From NCBI GenBank assembly GCA_950097015.1, contig CATNEN010000041.1, forward strand, positions 794,501-858,500: a DNA stretch of 64,000 nucleotides, given 5' to 3'. Shown here piece by piece: positions 1-12,700 of the stretch. Made by a program: the position numbers and the translations under genes. Under the pieces are notes generated by a model. That model had not been told where the DNA came from and searched no databases. It saw nothing but the letters and a program-made list of their open reading frames with translations. The DNA comes from Macrostomum hystrix. Its lineage: Eukaryota > Platyhelminthes > Macrostomidae. Each line of letters opens with the position of its first letter. The stretch's first letter is position 1.

Positions 1-72
1 TTGCGGTTGTTCTTCGCGATTCGCTACTTGCGCTCATTCACAATGTCCCCTGCTGGGCAAATCCCATTCCAG

Positions 73-3000
73 CCACCCGGGACGGATCGTGTTCCAGAAA
101 ACGAAATTAGACAGCATTCTGGTGTACCTCGACTTGGGCCTCAACGTGTTCTTTGTGATTTTCTTCATAATTCGAGTGAGTCCACAGGCCGCAGATCATT
201 GTTGGCAGTTTTTCATTATGCATCGAATGGCAAATTACCAATGATTAGCCAAATGGGATGAAAAAAAGATGGAAAAGTTAGGCCTCATCGGTTCCTGCAT
301 AGGTGCGAGTCTATTCATAGGTACATAAAGTCTGTAGACACGGGAGCATAAAATGCCATAGTCGACCCTCTGGTAGTGCGGAAGCGATTTCGCATGTCCA
401 TTTCGTTGACCCTGAGCACACGCGCACAGATACCTACGCAGGCACAATAAGATGGGGTGTGCTATTCTGCCCTGACACTCCCAGTGCCTTGGAGGTTGAC
501 CCTCGAAGGCGTAAATTGCACAACAACCCCAAGCCTTCTCTCCGCGGCTGCGCTTCAAATGAATGTGGCCTGGTCGCGGATTCGAGCTCAGGGATGCGTC
601 ACTGCTCCGGCACTCACCGCTCACTCACGAAGAGAGCTGATGTGAATCGCACTGCAGGTTGAATACCCCATGTCAGAGACCCACAGCTGTGTCACATCCG
701 AGTTTTGATTTTGAAAAGTAACGGGCAGAGACTAGCATTGTTTCGATGCGACCTCAGCTAAGAATGACTCTGATTTTCTAGCATAATAAGTGTTGGTTCA
801 AGGGTGGCTTGATGTGTTGAGAAGTTTCTTTTGAAGAGGCCGGACGCCGTTGAAGGCACTGAAAGACCCTTGCAATTCGATTAGAGCGACAGTGATGCAG
901 ATGTGACTTAATTTTCCAGTTTATTGGCACGAACGACAAGTGGAACTTCGTGGTGAGCTCAAGCACCTGGATGGAGATTCTCACAGTTGGGCCGGCGCTT
1001 ATGGCAACACAGGGGGATAAGAAGCAGCTCAGTGAGTTTCTTCAGTTCTTCAATGATGCGCATTGATTATGAGCACACCTAGTAGGAGTGAGTTTCTTCA
1101 GTTCTTCAATGATGCGTATTGATTATGAGCACACCTAGTAGGAGTGAGTTTCTTCAGTTCTTCAATGATGCGCATTGGTTATGAGCACACCTAGTAGGAG
1201 TGAGTTTCTTCAGTTCTTCAATGATGCGCATTGATTATGAGCACACCTAGTAGGAGTGAGTTTCTTCAGTTCTTCAATGATGCGCATTGGTTATGAGCAC
1301 ACCTAGTAGGAGTGAGTTTCTTTAGTTCTTCAATGATGCGCATTGATTATGAGCACACCTAGTAGGAGTGAGTTTCTTCAGTTCTTCAATGATGCGCATT
1401 GGTTATGAGCACACCTAGTAGGAGTGAGTTTCTTCAGTTCTTCAATGATGCGCATTGGTTATGAGCACACCTAGTAGGAGTGAGTTTCTTCAGTTCTTCA
1501 ATGATGCGCATTGGTTATGAGCACACCTAGTAGGAGTGAGTTTCTTCAGTTCTTCAATGATGCGCATTGGTTATGAGCACACCTAGTAGGAGTGAGTTTC
1601 TTCAGTTCTTCAATGATGCGCATTGGTTATGAGCACACCTAGTAGGAGTGAGTTTCTTCAGTTCTTCAATGATGCGCATTGGTTATGAGCACACCTAGTA
1701 GGAGTGAGTTTCTTCAGTTCTTCAATGATGCGCATTGATTATGAGCACACCTAGTAGGAGTGAGTTTCTTCAGTTCTTCAATGATGCGCATTGGTTATGA
1801 GCACACCTAGTAGGAGTGAGTTTCTTCAGTTCTTCAATGATGCGCATTGGTTATGAGCACACCTAGTAGGAGTGAGTTTCTTCAGTTCTTCAATGATGCG
1901 CATTGGTTATGAGCACACCTAGTAGGAGTGAGTTTCTTTAGTTCTTCAATGATGCGCATTGATTATGAGCACACCTAGTAGGAGTGAGTTTCTTCAGTTC
2001 TTCAATGATGCGCATTGATTATGAGCACACCTAGTAGGAGTGAGTTTCTTCAGTTCTTCAATGATGCGCATTGGTTATGAGCACACCTAGTAGGAGTGAG
2101 TTTCTTCAGTTCTTCAATGATGCGCATTGGTTATGAGCACACCTAGTAGGAGTGAGTTTCTTTAGTTCTTCAATGATGCGCATTGGTTATGAGCACACCT
2201 AGTAGGAGTGAGTTTCTTCAGTTCTTCAATGATGCGCATTGGTTATGAGCACACCTAGTAGGAGTGAGTTTCTTCAGTTCTTCAATGATGCGCATTGGTT
2301 ATGAGCACACCTAGTAGGAGTGAGTTTCTTCAGTTCTTCAATGATGCGCATTGGTTATGAGCACACCTAGTAGGAGTGAGTTTCTTCAGTTCTTCAATGA
2401 TGCGCATTGATTATGAGCACACCTAGTAGGAGTGAGTTTCTTCAGTTCTTCAATGATGCGCATTGGTTATGAGCACACCTAGTAGGAGTGAGTTTCTTCA
2501 GTTCTTCAATGATGCGCATTGGTTATGAGCACACCTAGTAGGAGTGAGTTTCTTCAGTTCTTCAATGATGCGCATTGGTTATGAGCACACCTAGTAGGAG
2601 TGAGTTTCTTCAGTTCTTCAATGATGCGCATTGGTTATGAGCACACCTAGTAGGTGTGAGTTTCTTCAGTTCTTCAATGATGCGCATTGGTTATGAGCAC
2701 ACCTAGTAGGAGTGAGTTTCTTCAGTTCTTCAATGATGCGCATTGGTTATGAGCACACCTAGTAGGAGTGAGTTTCTTCAGTTCTTCAATGATGCGCATT
2801 GATTATGAGCACACCTAGTAGGAGTGAGTTTCTTCAGTTCTTCAATGATGCGCATTGGTTATGAGCACACCTAGTAGGAGTGAGTTTCTTCAGTTCTTCA
2901 ATGATGCGCATTGATTATGAGCACACCTAGTAGGAGTGAGTTTCTTCAGTTCTTCAATGATGCGCATTGATTATGAGCACACCTAGTAGGAGTGAGTTTC

Positions 3001-6000
3001 TTCAGTTCTTCAATGATGCGCATTGATTATGAGCACACCTAGTAGGAGTGAGTTTCTTTAGTTCTTCAATGATGCGCATTGGTTATGAGCACACCTAGTA
3101 GGAGTGAGTTTCTTCAGTTCTTCAATGATGCGCATTGATTATGAGCACACCTAGTAGGAGTGAGTTTCTTCAGTTCTTCAATGATGCGCATTGATTATGA
3201 GCACACCTAGTAGGAGTGAGTTTCTTCAGTTCTTCAATGATGCGCATTGGTTATGAGCGCACCTAGTAGTTCAGAATCTTTATTAAATCAGAAAAAAAAG
3301 TTAAAAATAGATTCAGCCGTCTCAACTTTGAATAAGTGTAAAGTAATGCTTAAAAAATTCCTGCCGCGCATCTCGCAGTGTTTAGCTTCCTGCGAGCCCT
3401 GCGTCTCACATGCTTCAAGGACCTGCTTTTCGTTGTGAACATTGTGCACCGGCCAAACATGAAGACACTCGTCAACATCGTTGTGAACACTATCTGCATG
3501 TGGTTCGTCTTCGCCGGGATCATGTACATGGTGAGATGGGCAAAGTTTAGGTGGTAAAACCGTATAGAATAAAATCCTTGTGAGCCCCGAAGATACTGAG
3601 ATTGAAGCAAACAGGTTGCTCACTTGCAATATTTATATCAGAAGCATATATTCGGTTTTCACTCACTACGACCTGTATTTGTATAGTTTATCAACCTTTG
3701 AGAAACTGCAGTTTGACTTGCTTGAAACTTTTCTCTAGCTGAGAAGATTTTAACTTAACTCAACTGGCCCACGATTTTCCTATTTCAGACAGAGAATCTA
3801 TCCGAGTTCACCATCTTCACAAAGGATTTAAAACTGTGCCCCCAGGATGCGTATAACAATAAGATCGGAATGACCTTCTTCCGCAGCCTGTACTTTCTTC
3901 TGGTGACGGCCAGCAGCGTGGGTTACGGTGATATCACGCCCACCAGCATTCCCTCCAAGGTGGTCATCATAATCTTCGTGACTGTGGCTGTGGTAAGTCT
4001 CAGTACAGAGTGTATCATCCATGGCCCACAAAGACAATCATAGACTTTGAACACCAACAGAAAACTAAAGTCCCGTGCATTCGACTTGAAAATTTTCGAA
4101 CCCAGCAACTTGTCGAGCCCCTGGCCAATCGACTCCTAATCTATGGAAAATAAATTAATAACAATATATTACACCTGCCCAAATGGGGCGAGATGTGCTA
4201 CCGACAGTACAGAGGCAGCTGTTGCATCTGAAGGCTGCGTATGGCTGTTCAGTCCATGGACTGGTAAGGCGCCACAACCACCCTTAGTTACCCCGTCTAA
4301 TGCTGGTACCGTTTAACAGCTGGGTGATTTGAAGAAATGCTGAATTTTGTGTCTTGCTAAAGGACACAATTTTTCTTGGGGAGTCGCGAATCGCTGACTC
4401 CTGAACACACACGCAGACAGATCCCGTACGCAGGCACACGCTCACACAGGTGTGTACATCTGCCCTGACTTTCTCATCGTCAGGCAGTGTACACTTCACT
4501 GTGTCATCGAGGTTGGCCCTCAAGGGTGTAAATTGCGTGGCAAGCACTCAAGCTTTCTCTTGGCGGCTGCACCCCAAATGAATGTGGCCTCACCGTGGAA
4601 TCGAACTCAGGGACCTTGGTGCGAGGCTAACGCGTTAACCGCTCTGCCACGCACCCCCGTCCCTGGTCAATCGAGTAGTTGCAGCAGTCACGCGATCACC
4701 CATACCTTGCAGACATTCATAGCCTCCATAATCCCTGACATCTACGCAGTCTGCTCCGTGCCGCAAAACTTCGGCAATCGTTCCTTCTACACTGGCGCTA
4801 GTGAAAAGTGAGTATGAAGCTTCCCGCCTCGCGCTTCACTGGCTTTTTCCCTGTGCGGCCGCCGCAATTTCTCAACTGCTGCATTTTAGGCACATTATTT
4901 ACTGTGGCTCGTCACAACTGAGCAGGCTGAAGTCATTCTTCTGGAACCTTTATCACAACATTGACGATGTGACTGAGGGAATTTTCAGAGTTTGCTTTTT
5001 GCAAAGGTGAGGTGCTTTATAGAAATCTTTTTAAATATATTTATTGATGGAAAATAGAAAATGGAGCTTCGCCCCCAATCGAAAAACCTCCTTAGCTACC
5101 AGATCTCCGAGCAAATTACTTGGTTCCTACGTTCCTTCTGTGGTCGAGTCACGCTGGTCTTCGGTAGCCCCAACGAAGTTGACTTTCTGATGCAGAACTG
5201 CAAGCTCAACTCGGCGGAGGCTGTCATCCTCACCTCGGAAGCTGGAAACTCTCGATCGGAATTTGAAGCGGACAGGATCAACTACGTGCGCACCATTGGA
5301 CTGAAGCTGTGCGCTCCGCAGAGCAGAATCATTGTGCAGATCAAGAGCATGTATCACAAGGTCTGGCTGCTCTTTGCCCGCTTGCCACTTACTACATACT
5401 AAAATTTTCGTAACGTCGCATATTATCATAGAGACAAAACTGACGACAATAGTTGGGACTTTAAGAAGGCAAAACTAGGACTCACGATGGCAGCTCAAGA
5501 AGCACAGACTGGCATCCCTAAATCTGACAACCTTTGCAGCAATCCTTCCGAGCGTTGCCTCTCTGGCGCGCCCGCGCGAGCAAGCCGGGCTCTCTGCCAC
5601 CGGACGCGGTCCTGTGCGACAACCAGATTCTGCTGGGCCTCATGGGTATCAACTCGTTAGCGCCGGGCATGGCCACCTTGCTAATCAATCTGCTGAGCTA
5701 CCGAGAGTCGCAAAGCTCGATTGATATTGACAATGGCAGCGGAAACAGTGCCACAGGTGGGGGAAAAGGCGGAGCTAGCGAGGGTGGCGGCGAAGGGGGA
5801 GGCAACGCAGTCGGTGCTTCGCCCATTCGAGTCACAAACTGTAGCAGCTGGCGCAGCGCCTACAGCGCTGGCATCAAGGTGAAGTTCTACTGCGTCGGAT
5901 TCACGGCCAAACATCGTGACCGAAGCTTCAAGTCTTTGGCTTTGGAAGCCTTTCAGGTCATTTTAAGTGCTCGTTTGTGTAATTTGAGTTTTTTTGTATC

Positions 6001-8611
6001 TGGTTTTACGTCGTATTAATATTTACAATTTCTGCTAAGATAGGATCAGTTGTACTAAGAAAATGCTCTTAAAATAAGAGTCATTTTTGGTCCTTGTTGC
6101 CAGGCCCACAGTGTGCTCATGGTCGGAGTCTGCATGGTGGACAAGCTAACCGGCATGATGACCGGAGTCATCAACCCGGCATTCGACCCTGGCTTTATCA
6201 TCAACCCCAGCACTATGAGGGCCTTCATAGTCAGTCGAGATGTCGAGTCGGTGCGCAGGTTCGCTGAAGGTCTGGCCAGCGGCTTCGGTGGCGTGCTGAT
6301 TCATGGTGAGCCATCATGCCGCATTCGCCCTATGCAGTTCATGGCGGCACTTCCCACTATTCCGGTTGCGAATCAAGACTTCATTTATTCGCTGGAATGC
6401 ACAAAACTAATTTCAGTTCAATGTGTACTCCTCCGTGACTATTTAATACATTAATCTTAATGCTTCATTTCAAGGTGGCAGAAATAGAGAGCAGGAAAGT
6501 GGCGGAGATTATGGCAGTGGAGTTAACGGAGGCGGCGCAGGCGGCGCTAATACCAGCAGCGGTCCTGAAGCGGGCAGTGAAAACGTAGTAGATTTAAAAG
6601 ACGGTAACGAATACTTTGAATTCGACAAACTCATCCAGCCGAGCAGGAGCACTGGGGAGGGATACAAGCTCCAGCTTGAGAACATTGAGTAAGCCAAACT
6701 GTCAAACAAATTCATTAGTATCAAATTATATGCGAAAATAAGCTTTAAAGTGCTGACGCCCACAGCTCAAGTACCGGAGGGACTACCGAGGAGTCATCCG
6801 CAGTGGCAGGCATCAGTTTAAACTTGTCTGATGACTTTGGTATGTTTCTCAAACTAAAAACTGAATTTTTCAAAGTATTCTTCTGGGCTTTTAAAATCCA
6901 ATAATTTCGGTTTTGGCTTTAAAACATAGCAGAATGCCCCGAAGCTCAACCGCAGCTGCTAAGACCGGCGGTCCCTAAGTCCACGCATAATCAAAGAGCC
7001 AAGCCGCTGCACTCGACATTGGCGTTAGCTGCAAACACTTCAGGGCCACAAGAGGAGCGTCGCCTGGAGGAGTGGTACCGTGACAGAATTGACGCGCGCT
7101 GCGACAGTCCGCGTGAGCTTCACGCCGCCGAGCACGAATTCAACCCGCTGCTGGACATCACCGGCACGCTGCATTGGGCGCCGAACCGTCGCTGTCGGAA
7201 GTTTACCATCGACGAAGCGAAAACTATCAACTTCCGAGGCCACGTGCTGGTGGCCATCATCGGGCCACTGCAGCATCCAATCGGTCTGTCCTCGCTGGTG
7301 CTGCCATTGCGTAACTGCTCGATTCCGGTCGACCAGCTCAGCGACATTGTCATTCTCGGAAACGCCGAGTCCATCGAGAAGCACGAGTGGCGCGGCATTC
7401 GCAACTTTCCCTTCATCTACGTGGTAGACGGCAACGGAGTATACCCGCAACACCTGTTGTACTGTCGAGCTCAATGGGCCGCGGCGATGACTGTGATCAA
7501 TTTGGCTCAGAGAAACAACGCGTTCTTGGACCCGTTCCTCACAGACAAGATGACGCTGCTGTGTACAGAGAATCTGCGCGGCATCGGTGCCAAGAACTGT
7601 CACGTCACCTCGGAGCTGTTCTATTCGCCCAACGCTTACTGCTTCTCGGATCCAGCAGAGCGAATGGCGGACATCTCCGCGGCTGACGTGATGGACACAC
7701 AGTCGTTCGCCGAGGGCCTCGTCGTATCCTCTCCGAACCTGACTGGTCTGCTTGCCTCTGTGTTCTTCTGTCCGGAGTCGCTGGCCTTCTTGGAGTCCAT
7801 CATTCACGGCTCGAACCAGCCCAGCGTCGACGACTACCTCAGCCTGGACTTTTGCATCCCAAGCTGCCTGAGTCGGGGCGACTCCACGAACCTCAATCGG
7901 GTCTTCGGCTTCCGTCTGTTGCAGCTGGGGGCCGACGACTACCCGCTGCGCGACATCTTCGAGCTGTTCGACTGCAAGGTTGGGTGAATTTCGCTAAACT
8001 TTTCATATTGGGCTGAGAGTGTCCCAAACTTGTGCTAGCTTTAACCAGAAAGGACTTTTCTATAGTGCCAAAAACCAATTAATTCATATATTTTCTTAAA
8101 ATGTTAAGCAGCTCTATTTATACGCGTAGTTGTTTATTTATCTGTCGTATAAGCAATTTTACAAACAAGGGGGTTAATTCCAACAAATCTATTTTCAATT
8201 TTTTATTTTTTCTTTTTTTACTGACATCCTTGATGGGTCACAGGAAATGAAATGGGAGGACCTGCTTATCAGCTGCTTAGAAAAGTTCAGCATAATCTGC
8301 CTGGGTGTTTATCGTCGACGAAACGTCAGCCAAAAGAGCGCTGATTCGCCCTATACGCATGACGGCTGGTTTGTGATGACCTACCCGGACGCTGAGACCC
8401 AGATTGACACGAAGGACAAGGTAACTTTCGCTGGGGTGTCTAGCTAGATTTATAGATGTGGGCCTAGTGTCATTTTGTGTTCAAAATACTTCTTGTCCTG
8501 CTTCAAATGTCTACGGGAGCAATGCTCATTTCCCCAACTCGCTTTCAGATTTTCTGCTTTGCGCCACCCTCTCAGAGGCGAGGGACGTTGGTGTCATTTG
8601 TGAATTCGTGA
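73..8611 (+). CDS. slo: Slo-family (BK/Slo1-like) potassium channel, copy A, 5' end outside window
   Basis: Pore-forming subunit of a large-conductance K+ channel of the plasma membrane. Fourteen exons are visible: about 73 or 98-175 (S2), 920-1031 (S3), 3379-3530 (S4-S5), 3789-3992 (pore, S6), 4713-4807, 4890-5006, 5096-5360, 5540-5956, 6104-6305, 6475-6688, 6766-6839, 6930-7978, 8244-8420 and 8549-8611. All junctions are GT-AG and phases agree, giving about 1072 residues. Recognisable parts are the S2-S3 linker (FIGTNDK), S4 (FLRALRL), the filter SVGYGD, an RCK1 domain starting HIIYCG, and a second RCK domain with GHVLVAIIG and LVLPLR. The C-terminus (LGVYRRR, then KIFCFAPP) matches the end of Slo1. 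The run of acidic residues forming the Slo1 calcium bowl is absent; a Gly/Ser-rich linker separates the RCK domains. S0, S1 and the start codon lie left of the window. Family assignment is firm, the exact Slo subfamily less so. Confidence 0.9.
176..919 (+). other. Slo copy A intron between the S2 and S3 exons
   Basis: The donor gtgagt follows the S2 exon at 176 and the acceptor ttttccag ends at 919. The intron holds a decayed minus-strand SINE (about 395-640) and otherwise unremarkable sequence. Copy B has no counterpart. Confidence 0.75.
395..640 (-). mobile_element. Degenerate tRNA-headed SINE, minus strand
   Basis: Read on the minus strand this matches the young SINE at 47678-48041: a tRNA-like head with a box-B-like gattcgagc, then a segment about 'gtggcc...caaatgaatg', then the 'cctgac' and 'cacacgcgcaca' parts in the same order. 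Many substitutions separate it from the other copies, so it is an old insertion. The ends are approximate. Confidence 0.6.
1032..3269 (+). repeat. 56-bp satellite, 40 copies, in the Slo copy A intron
   Basis: The unit starts gtgagtttcttcagttcttc and repeats exactly every 56 bp for about 40 units, with only a few variable positions (for example gatta or ggtta). The array starts at the first base of the intron, so its first unit is the real 5' splice site of the S3 exon. Later units carry gga|gtgagt, a good donor match. The intron continues to the acceptor at 3378. Copy B keeps about 20.5 units (21369-22516). Confidence 0.97.
4150..4661 (-). mobile_element. Composite SINE, minus strand, in Slo copy A intron
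   Basis: On the minus strand a tRNA-like head (box A tggcagagcgg, box B gttcgattcc) near 4580-4661 is followed by the body seen in the 47678 SINE. It then continues into the core and tail of the second SINE type (matching 9430-9680 in reverse: the gtgtcctttagcaagaca, cagctgttaaa and ggtaccagcatt parts) down to about 4150. One element therefore joins the head of one type to the core of the other. It lies in the intron just before the exon at 4713. Confidence 0.75.
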
Positions 8612-9750
8612 CTCATCAGTTTCCCGAGGTTAAATAGCAGCTGCGTCTCAGACAGGATTAGCAGTTTGACATGGAGACCGAAGTACTCTTTACCATTGGA
8701 GTGTTCACCGATAAGGTGTCCGCTTCTCTTTCTAGGCTAATTTTAGACCAATTAATTATGAAGCAAATGTATAGGAATACAGAACTCACGTCTGCGGCAG
8801 CTTTCTGTCAAACTGAGTCAAGCCTCAGTCATAGTATTTATTGAGCTTATTTTTGAAGATGAAGTGAAATAAAATCGCAACAGAGGGCATATTAGATGCG
8901 ATAGCGAAATAATGAAATCCTGATCCTCGCAACGCCATTAAAATCCTAATTTGAAATATTTGTCTCACGCTGGTCATAACCTCAGATACTGCATTATCTT
9001 ATGTAATTAACAATCAAGTTATTAAGTAAGTAAAGTAAGTAATTAATTAATTATTAGTATAGTGACTTAAGAAACTTAAGTAAAGTAAACAAGTATATTC
9101 ACAGGTCATCACCACAGCTATAATGGTATCTGTGGTCATCACCTTTAGAAAATGTCAACTACCGGAGAAGACTACTGTTAACGTCTACTGTTTCTTTTGA
9201 TCTTCTGAAATAAATACGCGGGTTTGGTGCATCAAGGACATCCTAGTATAGACTGAAAGGACTCTGAAAAGAAAGGCAGGTCTGAAATGAAGTTCCGATT
9301 GTTCGATTTGAACAAGAGTTTAGTCAAAATGAAAGAAGAGGTCAAGAAGAGGTTGTAGCCTAGTGGTTAGGGCGTCGGACTCACGACTTGAAGGGCGGGG
9401 GTTAGATTCCCGACTCCACTGAAACAATTTGTGTCCTTTAGCAAGACACTTAACTCTGCATTGCTTCAGTTCACCCAGCTGTTAAATGGGTACCAGCATT
9501 AGCTGGGCTAATTGAAGGTGGTTGTGGCATCCCCCCAGTCCATGGACTGAACAGCTGTACGCAGTCTTTAGATGCGCCGCGCAATAGCTGCGGCTGTGCT
9601 GTCGGCTGCACATCTGACCCGATTGGGACAGGTGTAATGAACTCAATGTAATCAATTGGTCAAAATAGGAAATAAAAACAATCAAACAATCCGTTGACTA
9701 GTGTCAAAAACCAGCAGCCCGAAGTTTCTATAACGAATCAAAAACGAATG
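8612..9750. other. Convergent spacer between Slo and the methyltransferase gene, copy A
   Basis: Slo 3' UTR with a polyadenylation signal AATAAA at 8869-8874, AT-rich low-complexity sequence near 9010-9080, then a plus-strand SINE at about 9350-9680. The two genes run tail to tail. No coding exon is seen. Confidence 0.7.
9350..9680 (+). mobile_element. tRNA-derived SINE with V-domain-like core
   Basis: A tRNA-like head holds box A (tagcctagtgg) and box B (ggttagattcc, one change from the consensus). It is followed by the widespread core containing gtgtcctttagcaagaca and cacttaactctgcattg, then aaatgggtaccagcatt and an A-rich tail. The resemblance to animal V-type SINE cores is from memory. 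The same insertion is present in copy B (28597-28927), so it predates the duplication. Confidence 0.75.
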
Positions 9751-12700
9751 TCAATCCTTCTCGATGCCCTGGACCTCAAGTTCTGGTTGGAGATCATTGT
9801 GCTGACGCACGAGCAGCCAGCTCCCTGGTGGCCATTGATCAAGGCGAAAGCGAAGAAACTGTTCTGAATCACCCAGTTGCTGTTGGCTGCCATCATCGAG
9901 CTGCACAGTCTCACAGGACCACGTCTGATTTGCTTCTCCTCTTGTGCTTTGTTTCAAAGTATCGGCCACCTCTTGGGCTAGCTGACTTGTGTCACATTCG
10001 TCCTTTTGGTTGTACAGAGTCTGAGCTGCCTTCACGAAGGCCGTGAGTATTATTGAGGCCGGAAAGTTGGTGCTTCTCGCAACGGAAAAGACTTTTTTGT
10101 CCACAGTTCCGCCTCGAGAACTGTAAAAAGCTTGAAACATCTCTTCTTGATCTCTTGTCTCGTCTCGTCTCGTCTCGCCCTAGAAAGCACAGTGTCGTAA
10201 ATTGATACGACACTTAATAAGGTTTCATCTGTTTATTAATATCACAATGAAATGTCATCTTACCCTGAGAGGCTGCTTTCGGTACTCGAAGCAAACTTTG
10301 GCTGGGAATGGGGCTTCACCAGTCTGCATATTTTGGTCCGTCCGTCCCGGCTGCGAGTCCGTGCCGTCTGCGAGCTCTTCTCCGCGGAAGTTTTCGTTCT
10401 GAACTGTCGGCTTAGCTTCTGCTGGCTGACGATCGGTAGAGAGCCACACGGCTATGGGGTGAAACCCTTCGTCCATCAGAGAAAGCACGGGGGAGACGTA
10501 GTTGTCGATAAGACATATAACACCGTCGGTCCGGAGAAGCTGAGCAAGGTCCGAGAAAAAGGCCCCGTTATTTTCCCCACCAGCGCCCACAAAGCTGAGA
10601 ACAACAAGGTCGAATGCCCCAGGCTTCATATGACAGTCCTGCATGTTACTGTGCACAAACACGCTCTTCACTAGGGCTTGGGACTCGCGTGGTTGTGTCG
10701 CACGGCTTTGCCGAATTGGCTCTTTTTTGTTCAGAAGAATGAGGCTCTGCTTGAACAGGAATGCTGCCTTCGGCCACCAGAACTTGTCAACACCAACGCA
10801 ATTGAGCGGGCGGGCTCCATGGTCCTGGTCAGCCCAGATCTCCATCACGGCCAGTAGCTCGCTGCCTGGACCGCAGCCCACAGACAGGACGCTGAAAGGT
10901 TCTCGAGCTGCTTCTTGGGTACTCATGCTCAAATCGAGCTGCTTCTTTATTATTGCTTTGAATGAAGCTTTAAACAATTCCACCTTCTGTGGCATGTGTT
11001 TCTTTATATACCCATTAAGCATATCCTGGGATTCGTAGTAGAAAACCCTATCCTTGCACACCGCTTCTTCCCAGAGTTCCAGTGCCTGCGATTCTTCGGC
11101 AGTGAGGCTACGATTTTCGAACAGCGATTTCGAACAACCTTTAAGTAGACTGTCCAGAGTGGCCTGCAGCACCTGCTGCCACTGCTTCAGGTCTCCATCT
11201 ACTGCCGCTGACCTCAGCATCCAGGAAATCAGCTCCACAACCAGCTCTTGGAGTGCAGGATTTTGCCTGCAAGCTAGCTCAATGAACCTAGGTTGTAATA
11301 AACAATAGCTCCTGAATGTTTTGTCAGATTGTGTAGTTTCCATGATCGAGTAACTCACTTGAGGCAGTCCTTACGCTCAAGTCCGTCTTCCGCGACCCCA
11401 TCTCCTGCAACAGCAGCATCGCTCCAGAGTCCCTGGCCAGTGAAGAATTCCCTGCACTGGGTCGCCAGATTCTCGATTCCTTCTGGCTTTGGATATAGCT
11501 GAAAATTAAGCCAAGTAGTTTATAATGGATTAAGCTTTTGGATTTTATGACGAGTACAATAATAAAAAAAAACCAACCCTAATTTTCTGGCAGACTTTCG
11601 TCCACTTCGTAGAAATTGACTTAAAATGTTCAAATAAAGGAGTAGGTATTTGTGTTTCGTCTCATATAAAGCCTTCATTTTAAGACGAAGCTCTTGTCTA
11701 AAGGCAAAAAATGATGGCTAGCGCACCTTGAATTCTTCGGAGCGAACTGACGAACGGAGGTCCTTAAAGAACTTCTCTGACCACTGCAATGTTTCGGAGT
11801 GGGCGAGTTACTTTTAATGTGTGCTTACTGTCAGGTGAAGGCATGACAGCTCATCGACTTACCGATGACGCTTCTAGAAGAGCTATGAGCCTGTCATCCC
11901 GGTTACAAAAGTACGCCACAATGTGCCGCCTTCTAGTTACCTGCTCCTGTAGAAAGAATGGATCGTAGCGGACGAGAAGCAATGACCAATATTTTGGTCA
12001 AGAATTACAAAAGCCTTCAAGGTAGGTCTTTTTGCCCAAAGCGTTAGCGAAAATTTACCATGAGCATCTCAAGAGTTTTCTGCAGCTCGCGGCTGCGCTC
12101 AGGGTCTGTCTCCGCTTCGCTCAGGTAGTGCAGTAGGATCCTGTGCAGGCAGCAGTAGACCCTGTCTGACAAGCAGCCAATGCGGTACAGGTGACTGAGG
12201 AATCTGGAGTGCAGATGAAGATCTCTGTAAGTTGTTGTGCCATGCTACTTCACCGGTGACAAAGTGCACAGGCGAATTGCAGCTCAACTTACAGAATGCA
12301 GTCCCGCTGTTGCAAGAGCATCGACCCATCGCATCCAGAGCATCGACATTCAAACTCCCTTCTGATAACGTCTGTAGCAATCACCTTCGCCCCTGGCTTC
12401 GAGCAGGTCAGGTCTGGCTGGTATTCGAATGCGGATCGGCACTGCTGAGCAAGGACTCGAGCCTCTTCGGAGTCTAAGGTCAGCTGCAGACGAAATTAAA
12501 TTCAAACGAGCTGCTATAGCCAGACTGCCATAACTATGCTGCTATAGCCAGACTGCCATAACTATGCTGCTATAGCCAGACTGCCATAACTATGCTGCTA
12601 TAGCCAGACTGCCATAACTATGCTGCTATAGCGATATGGTGAGTGGGTGTGTGATATGGTGAGAGGGTGTTAGATATGGTGAGAGGGTGTTAGATATGGT

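Noticed and set aside
1032-3269. CRISPR-like array
   Set aside because: Repeats are head to tail with no variable spacers, in an animal intron.
7040-7807. 255-codon minus-strand frame (also at 26287-27054)
   Set aside because: Antisense shadow of the GC-rich Slo RCK2 exon; no domain recognised.
9350-9425. tRNA gene
   Set aside because: Boxes A and B are present but the rest does not fold as a clean tRNA, and a SINE core follows directly.
10255-11358. Separate 367-codon gene starting at the ATG at 11358
   Set aside because: The first codons lie in a 47-nt intron (gtgagt to ttcag, 11358-11312). The exon starts at 11311 in phase with upstream exons.
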